DNA from: Casp-actino8 sp044355095
Lineage (GTDB): Bacteria; Actinomycetota; Acidimicrobiia; Acidimicrobiales; Ilumatobacteraceae
DNA: 16,219 nt
Reading direction: 5' to 3'
Assembly: GCA_044355095.1 (NCBI GenBank)
Contig: JBIKYT010000048.1
Location: forward strand, 1-16,219
Below, piece after piece: positions 1-5,521 of this stretch (the stretch's first letter is position 1; each line of letters begins with the position of its first letter). Position numbers and translations under genes: made by a program. The notes beneath the pieces are model-generated. The model was given only the letters and a program-made list of their open reading frames with translations. It made no database searches and was not told the DNA's origin.

Positions 1-1127
1 AGGCGGTTGGCTTGCCATGCTTCTTGGTAGTTAGCGAAGTGGCTGCCGACCAGATTCTTGAGTCGCATCCAGAAGTGGCGGTTGTCGAACTCCATCATGA
101 AACCACTGGTGGCTGCACAGGTCACAACAGTGCCACCACGCTTGGCGACATAAATCGACGCTGCAAAAGTTGAGCGACCCGGGTGTTCAAAAACGATGTC
201 GGGGTCTTCGCCGGCGAGATCACGAATGTCGGTTCCGAGGCGACGCCATTCAGTCTCATCGTGAGTGTGTTCATCTTTCCAGAACTTATAATTCGCGGTC
301 TTGCGATTGATGATGTGTTCAACACCCATGTCGCGCAAGATTTGCGCCTTTTCGTCGCTACTCACGACACACACCGGAATGCCGCCTCCGTTCAACACAT
401 ATTGAGTTGCATAGGCACCGATGCCGCCTGTTGCTCCCCAGATCAACACGACATCGCCTTGTTTCATTGCTGCACCGTTGCGGCTCACCAACATGCGATA
501 ACTCGTGGAGTTACACAAGGCGTTCACTGCTGCTTCTTCCCACGTGAGGTGCGCAGGTTTGGGCATGAGTTGATTGGCTTTCACAATTGACAAATCGGCG
601 AGACCACCAAAGTTGGTTTCGTATCCCCAGATGCGCTGGTTTGCAGCCATCATCGAATCGTTGTGTGCGGTGTTGTCTTGATCGTCAACATGATTGCAAT
701 GCACAGTCACGTGATCGCCCGGCTTCCACATGCGAACAGCCGAACCGACTTTGACAACAACACCTGATGCGTCACTACCAAGCACTTGATACGGCTGATC
801 GTGGCGCTTGGCCCATTCGCTTTCACGCGAGAGGCGCTTCATTGGGCCGAAAGTTGAGACTGGTTCAAAAATGCTTGACCACACCGTGTTGAAGTTGATG
901 CTGCTCGCCATCACTGCGACGTAGACCTCGTCTGGCGCCAGTTCGGGCGTGGCGACATTGCCCACGTGCACGCTTTGACGCGGGTCTTTCTTTTCGGAAG
1001 GCACGCCCTCCCACATGGTGGCTTCAGTCGCCAAAATATGGGCGGCTCGGTAATTGTCGGGAATGCTGAGGGCTCCGATAGTCGCGCTGTCGGCACCGCT
1101 CATGATGGCGTCAAGGATTTTTTCCAT
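1..1127 (-). CDS. ccr: Crotonyl-CoA carboxylase/reductase, C-terminus cut by window edge
   Basis: My own translation from ATG at 1127 gives 375 uninterrupted codons running off the left edge, so roughly the last 60-70 residues of a ~440-residue family are missing. The enzyme reduces and carboxylates crotonyl-CoA to ethylmalonyl-CoA using NADPH and CO2 (MDR superfamily, cytosolic). Family-typical stretches are INFNTVW (about 77-83), the QRIWGYETNFGG block (164-175), the PKPAHLTWEEAA segment, the Rossmann motif WGATGGIGAY and the late GSHFANY. Residues N80, Y169, E170 and H363 appear to match the CO2-pocket positions N81, F170, E171 and H365 that I recall for the Kitasatospora enzyme; Tyr instead of Phe also occurs in proteobacterial homologues. 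It lies divergent to a thiolase that makes acetoacetyl-CoA, which fits an ethylmalonyl-CoA route. ATG is 6 nt from a TAACAT box and lacks a Shine-Dalgarno, so the mRNA is probably leaderless. Confidence 0.96.
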   Translation of the reverse strand, partial: MEKILDAIMSGADSATIGALSIPDNYRAAHILATEATMWEGVPSEKKDPRQSVHVGNVATPELAPDEVYVAVMASSINFNTVWSSIFEPVSTFGPMKRLSRESEWAKRHDQPYQVLGSDASGVVVKVGSAVRMWKPGDHVTVHCNHVDDQDNTAHNDSMMAANQRIWGYETNFGGLADLSIVKANQLMPKPAHLTWEEAAVNALCNSTSYRMLVSRNGAAMKQGDVVLIWGATGGIGAYATQYVLNGGGIPVCVVSSDEKAQILRDMGVEHIINRKTANYKFWKDEHTHDETEWRRLGTDIRDLAGEDPDIVFEHPGRSTFAASIYVAKRGGTVVTCAATSGFMMEFDNRHFWMRLKNLVGSHFANYQEAWQANR

Positions 1128-1133
1128 GCGCTG

Positions 1134-1139
1134 ATGTTA
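1134..1139 (-). promoter_or_regulatory. -10 box of ccr (probable leaderless start)
   Basis: TAACAT on the minus strand ends 6 nt before the ccr ATG. The spacing puts the transcription start at or next to the start codon. I see no convincing -35 hexamer and no Shine-Dalgarno. Confidence 0.55.
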
Positions 1140-1214
1140 CTCAGGAGTAGGTTCTGGGGGCACTTTGGCGACACAATAGGGATCTGACAATTGCGTCACC
1201 CAAGAACGCCTTAC

Positions 1215-1223
1215 GAAAGAGAG
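1215..1223 (+). promoter_or_regulatory. Shine-Dalgarno deciding the thiolase start
   Basis: The purine-rich run GAAAGAGAG lies 6 nt before ATG 1230. It favours that ATG over the upstream in-frame TTG at 1191, which has no ribosome-binding signal and would add 13 non-homologous residues. The rest of 1128-1229 is the divergent ccr/thiolase promoter region, with no further clear motif. Confidence 0.65.
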
Positions 1224-1229
1224 TCCATC

Positions 1230-2411
1230 ATGGCCGGTTCATACATCGTCGCTGGAGCCCGTACGCCGATTGGCAAGATGAGCGGAGCACTCGCCTCCTT
1301 CAGCGCCGCCGATCTTGGCAGTATTGCAATCAAGGCCGCCCTAGAGCGTGCCGGCGTCTCGCCGAACGAAGTTGACCACGTGATCATGGGCCAAGTATTG
1401 ATGGCTGGTCAGGGCCAGGTCCCGAGCCGCCAGGCCGCCGTCAAGGCCGGCATTCCCATGAATGTTCCCGCCATCAACGTCAACAAGGTGTGCTTGTCAG
1501 GTTTGAACTCGATCTACCTCGCCGACCAAATGATTCAAGCCGGCGATGCCGACATCGTGATCGCTGGTGGCATGGAGTCGATGACAAATGCTCCGTACAT
1601 CGCATCGGGTGCACGTGGTGGTTTCCGTTACGGAAACACCGAACTCAAAGACGCCATCATCGCCGATGGTTTGTGGTGTTCATTTGACTCATGCCTCATG
1701 GGTCTTGGAACCGAGCGCTACACCGCTGGCAACATCAGCCGTCAGCAGCAAGACGATCTTGCAATGAAGAGCAACCAGCGCGCCGCCGCCGCTATCGCTG
1801 CTGGTCGTTTGGCCGACGAAATCGTGAGCATCTCAATTCCGCAACGCAAGGGTGACCCGTTGGTCATCGCCAATGACGAAGGTGTGCGCGCCGAAACCAC
1901 CATGGAAAGCCTCGGTGGACTTAAGCCCGCATTCGACAAAGATGGCACGATTACTGCAGCAAACGCTTCGCAATTGAGCGACGGCGGTTCAGCCGTTGTC
2001 ATGATGTCCGAGCGCTTCGTGAAAGATCGTGGCATCAAGGCTCTCGGCCAGGTAGTCAGCTACGGCATGGTTGCTGGTCCCGACAATGCATCGCTCTTGA
2101 CTCAGCCAAGCCGCGCCATCTTGAAGGCACTTGACAAGGTCGGCATGAAGGTCAGCGACATCAACTTGTTCGAACTCAACGAAGCATTCGCCACTGTTGG
2201 TATTGCATCAATGGCCGATCTCGGAATCAGCGATGACATCGTGAACGTCAACGGTGGAGCAATTGCACTTGGTCACCCGATTGGCATGAGCGGTAACCGC
2301 GTTGCGTTGACCATTTTGCACGAACTTCGTCGTCGTGGTGGCGGCGTTGGTGCTGCAGCATTGTGTGGTGGTGGCGGTCAAGGCGACGCCATCATCGTCC
2401 GCACCGTCTGA
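1230..2411 (+). CDS. Acetyl-CoA C-acetyltransferase (thiolase)
   Basis: A 393-residue thiolase, the usual length for the family. It condenses two acetyl-CoA to acetoacetyl-CoA, or performs the reverse thiolysis, in the cytosol. The acylated nucleophile is C88 in NKVCLSG. The second half carries LNEAFA, GHPIG with H349, and the C-terminal active-site motif CGGGGQGDA with C379. The start at ATG 1230 follows a Shine-Dalgarno and begins MAGSYIVAGARTPIGK, the normal thiolase N-terminus. The divergent neighbour ccr works two steps downstream if a reductase and a crotonase are supplied elsewhere, so a biosynthetic PhaA-like role is likely, although a degradative thiolase cannot be excluded. It ends in TGA and is followed 18 nt later by a strong hairpin. 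Confidence 0.96.
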   Translation: MAGSYIVAGARTPIGKMSGALASFSAADLGSIAIKAALERAGVSPNEVDHVIMGQVLMAGQGQVPSRQAAVKAGIPMNVPAINVNKVCLSGLNSIYLADQMIQAGDADIVIAGGMESMTNAPYIASGARGGFRYGNTELKDAIIADGLWCSFDSCLMGLGTERYTAGNISRQQQDDLAMKSNQRAAAAIAAGRLADEIVSISIPQRKGDPLVIANDEGVRAETTMESLGGLKPAFDKDGTITAANASQLSDGGSAVVMMSERFVKDRGIKALGQVVSYGMVAGPDNASLLTQPSRAILKALDKVGMKVSDINLFELNEAFATVGIASMADLGISDDIVNVNGGAIALGHPIGMSGNRVALTILHELRRRGGGVGAAALCGGGGQGDAIIVRTV

Positions 2412-2429
2412 TACCCACATTTGTTTGTC

Positions 2430-2478
2430 ATTCTGGTGCAGGCTTGTTGCGCATTTCGCAAAAAATCTGCACCAGAAT
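2430..2478. terminator. Hairpin between convergent genes, probable bidirectional terminator
   Basis: Perfect 12-bp inverted repeat, ATTCTGGTGCAG (2430-2441) and CTGCACCAGAAT (2467-2478). A nested 5-bp hairpin, TTGCG/CGCAA, lies inside the 25-nt loop. It starts 18 nt after the thiolase stop and 7 nt after the arsC-like stop on the other strand, so it can serve both. Neither side has a clean U-tract, so it is not a textbook rho-independent terminator. Confidence 0.6.
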
Positions 2479-2485
2479 CACGAGG

Positions 2486-2848
2486 TTAGGAAAGTAGTTC
2501 GCGGATTCTTTCTTTGGGTCGGCCCACAATTGCCTTCTTCGGCGTCACCACGATGGGGCGCTGTAAAAGTTGTTTATGTTTGACCAATAACTTCACGACC
2601 TGATCGACCGTTACGGCATCTTTTTCTTCAAGCCCAAGCTTCTTCCACATGCTGTCTCGGCGCACCAAATTGGTGAATGGGTCTTCAAGCTTTGAGATGA
2701 TGTCGCGCAATGTGGCCTCATCGGGCGGATTCTTGATGTACAACACAATCTCGGCATTCACGCCTAATTCCTCAGCAATGCTCACGGCACTGACACTGCT
2801 GTTTCAATGCTGATTGTGGTAAATCGTTACTTTTCCAGGTTTTGCCAT
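2486..2848 (-). CDS. ArsC-family thioredoxin-fold protein, candidate selenoprotein (in-frame UGA = Sec15)
   Basis: Read from ATG 2848 through one in-frame TGA (2804-2806) to TAA at 2486, this is a 120-residue protein of normal ArsC length. The N-terminus VTIYHN matches the ArsC start TIYHN-P-R-C. The TGA is codon 15, exactly at the catalytic Cys, and the region around it aligns without gaps. Relative to R773 ArsC (C12, R60, R94, R107), the counterparts are U15, R63, R97 (in LLQRPIVV) and R110 (in IVGRP), all offset by +3, so the oxyanion-binding arginines are kept. The loop reads HNQ-H-U-N-S-S: Pro, Arg and Lys of the classical motif are changed, and a Ser at +3 gives a UxxS pattern. A hairpin directly follows the TGA. 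The ATG has a TACCGT box 7 nt upstream and no Shine-Dalgarno. The in-frame GTG at 2785 would give only a truncated protein lacking the first beta strand and active site. It could still be a broken gene or a sequencing error. Reduction of arsenate is a family inference; another thiol/selenol redox role is possible. Confidence 0.72.
2773..2801 (-). promoter_or_regulatory. Candidate bacterial SECIS hairpin
   Basis: It begins 2 nt after the in-frame TGA. The 5' arm CAGCAGTG (2801-2794) pairs with CATTGCTG (2780-2773) over 8 bp including one G-U. Above it are 3 bp, TCA/TGA (2793-2791 with 2784-2782), one bulged G (2781), and a 6-nt apical loop GUGCCG (2790-2785) whose first base is G. Known bSECIS elements sit just downstream of UGA inside the coding region and carry a conserved G at the start of the apical loop. 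Here 13 nt separate UGA from the loop, slightly less than in E. coli fdhF. No folding energy was computed. Confidence 0.65.
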
Positions 2849-2855
2849 GGAAATG

Positions 2856-2861
2856 ACGGTA
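2856..2861 (-). promoter_or_regulatory. -10 box of the arsC-like gene (probable leaderless start)
   Basis: TACCGT on the minus strand lies 7 nt before ATG 2848. This placement supports translation starting upstream of the in-frame TGA rather than at GTG 2785. Confidence 0.5.
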
Positions 2862-2877
2862 ACCCACGTCTCAATAC

Positions 2878-2906
2878 TTGACATGATTGCGTCATATTTG
2901 TAACAT
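2878..2906 (+). promoter_or_regulatory. Sigma70-type promoter on the plus strand with no recognised gene
   Basis: Perfect TTGACA at 2878-2883, a 17-nt spacer, then TAACAT at 2901-2906. Two GTCATAT copies, at 2891-2897 and 2911-2917, flank the -10 at a 20-bp step. Transcription would run toward 2913-3026, where I see no coding sequence, and then antisense into recR. It may be fortuitous. Confidence 0.35.
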
Positions 2907-3026
2907 AACTGTCATATCAGGGCACCGGTCCTGCAACAGGTCTTTTTCCGCCCGCACCTTTTGCAGAACTGGTGCTCTGGTCGTTTCTCAGGACGGTCGC
3001 GTCTGCGGACTGTTCTAGAAAAGCCT

Positions 3027-3635
3027 TCAGTCGTCAATAACGCGGCGGCCATTAATGGCCCGACCCAAGGTGAGTTCATCGGCATATTCAAGGTCTCCAC
3101 CCACGGGCAGACCAGAAGCTGGTCGGGTGATGCGAATATTGAACGGCTTCAAAATTCGACTGAGGTACGAGGCCGTTACTTCACCTTCGGTATTTGGATT
3201 CGTGCACACGATGATCTCAGTGATCTCTTCATTCGACAAACGCATCACCAGTTCGCGAATTTTTAATTGATCGGGACCGACGCCGTCAATTGGATTCATG
3301 ACTCCGAGCAATACGTGATAGCGACCGCGAAATTCGCCGGTTCGTTCAAGCGCAATGATGTCGCGGCTTTCTTCAACGACACATAACACTGTTGGATCGC
3401 GACGGGGGTCGGCACAAATCGGACACAGCTCATCTTCGGCGAAGTTGAAACAACGCGCGCAAAATCGAACACGAGCTTTGGCATCGGTAATCGCCGATGC
3501 CAAGCGATCAACATCTTCATCGGGAAGCTTCAGAAGATGGAACGCAATCCGTTGAGCCGACTTGGGTCCGATACCAGGCATACGACCAAGTTGATCAATC
3601 AAGGTTTGCACTGGAATGGTGTACGAAGCAGCCAC
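3027..3635 (-). CDS. recR: Recombination mediator protein RecR
   Basis: A 202-residue protein of normal RecR length. With RecF/RecO it helps load RecA at single-strand gaps (RecFOR pathway, cytosol). The order of parts is a helix-hairpin-helix (LGRMPGIGPKSAQRI, about 16-30), a four-cysteine zinc finger (C59, C62, C71, C74), then a Toprim domain starting at VLCVVEESRDI and including the GVMNPIDGVGP stretch. The start is GTG at 3635, 2 nt after the dnaX TAA, with a GAGG-type ribosome-binding signal inside the dnaX end. The dnaX-recR order is widely conserved, and cotranscription is almost certain. The stop is TGA. Confidence 0.97.
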   Translation of the reverse strand: MAASYTIPVQTLIDQLGRMPGIGPKSAQRIAFHLLKLPDEDVDRLASAITDAKARVRFCARCFNFAEDELCPICADPRRDPTVLCVVEESRDIIALERTGEFRGRYHVLLGVMNPIDGVGPDQLKIRELVMRLSNEEITEIIVCTNPNTEGEVTASYLSRILKPFNIRITRPASGLPVGGDLEYADELTLGRAINGRRVIDD

Positions 3636-3637
3636 TC

Positions 3638-5347
3638 TTATTCGTCCTCAGTCAAAAGTTCTGAACCAGGAAACGCATCGGCCAAGTTCGTTCCGGTTGC
3701 TTTATTTGAAACTGTTGGCAACTGCTTGATCTCTTCGATGTCGACGAACTCTTCTTCGGGTGCCTCTTCAACAACTTTTGCTTTAGGTGCACGCGGTTCT
3801 TCAGAACGCGTTTCAACAACGATCTGACACTTGCCGCCAGCAACTTTGAAAATGACTGCTGATAGATCGGTCATGTATTCATTCACGCGCTTGGCGGACG
3901 GTTCGTTATCAACCAAAAGAACTAACTGCCCGTCACGTTCAACAGGCTTAGCCATCTGTGCAACCGCACGACGCATACCTTTCAGTTCACCGATGACACC
4001 TTCGTTCCATTTTTCAACGACAGCAGCAATTGACATTGCGCTCGTTGAAGCCGCGACGACTGGAGCAGGTTCTGGCTCGGGCGCTGATGCTGTCACCGGA
4101 GCAGGTGTAGCTACAGGCGCAGGAGAAACGGATGGTGCTGTTGCTGCTGGGCGCACTGCTGGAGCACTTGGATCTTGTGCAACTCGTCCACCTAAAACCG
4201 CACGACCCGTTGATGGATTCACCGGTGCCGGCGCAATTTGCGGTCGGTTTTCCAGTTCTTTTTCAAGTCTTTCAACGCGAGCCAACAACGACTCAATTCC
4301 CATTTGCAACTCACGATGCACCAGCCGCACTAAAGCAACTTCGAGCACAACTCGCGAATCGGGCGCATTGCGCATGTCATTAATGGCCAGGCCCAAAGTC
4401 TCGATAATTTTGACAATGCGCGGCGTGCCTAGTCGTCCCGCTTGTGCTGCTACCTCAGCAGCACGATCTTCGGGTAGTTGCACAAGCTCGGGAGCCATTT
4501 GGGTGAGAAACGCGTCGCGCATATGTCGCACCAGATCATTCACGATAGTGCGAGGATCGCGACCGAAATTGACAGTGTGCGCAACCGCTGCGAGTAAGCG
4601 CCCCGCGTCGTATTCAATAAATGCTTCGACGAATTCGTCAACGGGCGTGACCTCGTCAACCATGCCACCAGTTGCCGCTGCTAATTCAAGCGCAGACAAT
4701 GTGTCGCGTGCCGAACCTCCGCCTTGACGTAGCACCGCGTGGATGGACGCATCGCTGATATCAATACCCGCATCTGATGCAACCCAACGCACATGTGCTT
4801 CAAGTTCATCAACTGGCAACAAATGGAACTGCAGATGTTGCGTGCGACTACGAATCGTTTCAGCAACTTTTTCGGGATCGGTAGTTGCCAACACGAAGAC
4901 AACATGTGACGGAGGCTCTTCAAGAGTCTTCAACAATGCTGCCGACGCACCCTTAGACAACATGTGCACTTCGTCAAGAATGTAGACCTTGTGTCGCCCT
5001 GGTGAACCAAGCGAAGCGGCGGCAATAATTTCACGGATGTCTTCAACACCGTTGTTGCTTGCTGCGTCAAGTTCGATGACATCGAAGCTGTTGCCTTCTT
5101 GAACCGCCAAACATGAACCACATTCGCAACACGGTTCACCGTCTTGCGGATTCTCACAGTTCAGAACTTTGGCCAAGATTCGTGCAGTTGTGGTTTTGCC
5201 CGTACCTCGGGGTCCGGAGAACAAATACGCGTGGCCCTCGCGCGAGTTGACCACTGCATTCTTGAGCGCGCGCACAACATGCTCTTGTCCCTTGAGTTCA
5301 GAGAAACGTTGCGGCCGATATCGGCGGTAGAGAGATTGAACAGCCAT
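3638..5347 (-). CDS. dnaX: DNA polymerase III subunit gamma/tau
   Basis: A 569-residue clamp-loader ATPase subunit of the replisome. Walker A is GPRGTGKT (45-52), the zinc ligands are C64, C73, C76 and C79, Walker B is in ILDEVHML (about 123-130), and sensor I lies in VFVLATTDPEK followed by the SRT arginine-finger motif. A helical collar domain ends near residue 400. An Ala/Pro-rich linker and a C-terminal domain ending in an acidic tail follow. I chose ATG 5347 (MAVQSLYRRYRP, the universal N-terminus) over the open frame extending to 5464, because those 39 residues are only translated intergenic repeats. A TACAGT box lies 8 nt upstream. No canonical A-AAA-AAG slippery heptamer is visible, so a separate frameshifted gamma form is not supported. 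Confidence 0.96.
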   Translation of the reverse strand: MAVQSLYRRYRPQRFSELKGQEHVVRALKNAVVNSREGHAYLFSGPRGTGKTTTARILAKVLNCENPQDGEPCCECGSCLAVQEGNSFDVIELDAASNNGVEDIREIIAAASLGSPGRHKVYILDEVHMLSKGASAALLKTLEEPPSHVVFVLATTDPEKVAETIRSRTQHLQFHLLPVDELEAHVRWVASDAGIDISDASIHAVLRQGGGSARDTLSALELAAATGGMVDEVTPVDEFVEAFIEYDAGRLLAAVAHTVNFGRDPRTIVNDLVRHMRDAFLTQMAPELVQLPEDRAAEVAAQAGRLGTPRIVKIIETLGLAINDMRNAPDSRVVLEVALVRLVHRELQMGIESLLARVERLEKELENRPQIAPAPVNPSTGRAVLGGRVAQDPSAPAVRPAATAPSVSPAPVATPAPVTASAPEPEPAPVVAASTSAMSIAAVVEKWNEGVIGELKGMRRAVAQMAKPVERDGQLVLLVDNEPSAKRVNEYMTDLSAVIFKVAGGKCQIVVETRSEEPRAPKAKVVEEAPEEEFVDIEEIKQLPTVSNKATGTNLADAFPGSELLTEDE

Positions 5348-5355
5348 TGCTTGAG

Positions 5356-5361
5356 ACTGTA
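5356..5361 (-). promoter_or_regulatory. -10 box of dnaX-recR
   Basis: TACAGT on the minus strand lies 8 nt before the dnaX ATG. The spacing is slightly longer than at the other genes here, so the mRNA would start at or just before the start codon. No clear -35. Confidence 0.4.
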
Positions 5362-5410
5362 GTGGTGAGGTGTTGCGAACGAGGCTTCGACTTCCCAAGA
5401 TCGCGTTCAG

Positions 5411-5495
5411 CACGGTCCTGAAATCAGTGCGGTCCTGAAATCTGCACGGTCCTAAAATCTGCACGGTCCTGAAATCAGTGCGTGTCCATACTCAG
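5411..5495. repeat. 17-bp tandem repeat, four copies plus a decayed fifth
   Basis: Units at 5411-5427, 5428-5444, 5445-5461 and 5462-5478 follow the consensus YRCGGTCCTGAAATCWG with at most a few changes. Positions 5479-5495 hold a degenerate fifth unit (TGCG at its start, CTCAG at its end). Units 1 and 4 are identical. The array lies in the 174-bp divergent region between dnaX and the CopC/CopD gene, upstream of both. There are no spacers, so it is not CRISPR. It could be a regulator-binding array or a minisatellite. Confidence 0.9.
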
Positions 5496-5510
5496 TAGGT
5501 CGCGGAGAAC

Positions 5511-5516
5511 TACCGT
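5511..5516 (+). promoter_or_regulatory. -10 box of the copC/copD-like gene
   Basis: TACCGT, the same hexamer as at the arsC-like gene, ends 5 nt before GTG 5522 and 11 nt before ATG 5528. It makes GTG 5522 a plausible leaderless start. Confidence 0.4.
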
Positions 5517-5521
5517 TACAG

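Noticed and set aside
2486..2785. ArsC-like gene starting at GTG 2785 (99 residues)
   Set aside because: This start removes the first beta strand and the entire active-site loop, has no -10 or Shine-Dalgarno, and falls in the loop of the hairpin. Family homology continues in frame upstream across the TGA to ATG 2848.
2804..2806. UGA reassigned to an amino acid throughout the genome
   Set aside because: TGA terminates thiolase, recR, the copC/copD gene, pccB and deoC at their normal family ends, so it is a true stop elsewhere in the window.
4255..4264. Programmed frameshift site in dnaX (GAAAAAGAA on the minus strand) near the end of the collar domain
   Set aside because: The heptamer is not in the canonical A-AAA-AAG phase and the -1 frame stops only about 14 codons later; no supporting hairpin was evident.
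3831..4727. 298-residue open frame on the plus strand antisense to dnaX
   Set aside because: It is Ser/Thr/Ala-rich with no recognisable motif and is fully covered by the real dnaX gene.
5348..5464. N-terminal extension of dnaX to an upstream start at 5464
   Set aside because: The extra 39 residues are translated tandem repeats, and the universal DnaX N-terminus begins at ATG 5347.
5411..5495. CRISPR array
   Set aside because: The 17-bp units are directly adjacent with no spacers, and no cas genes are present.
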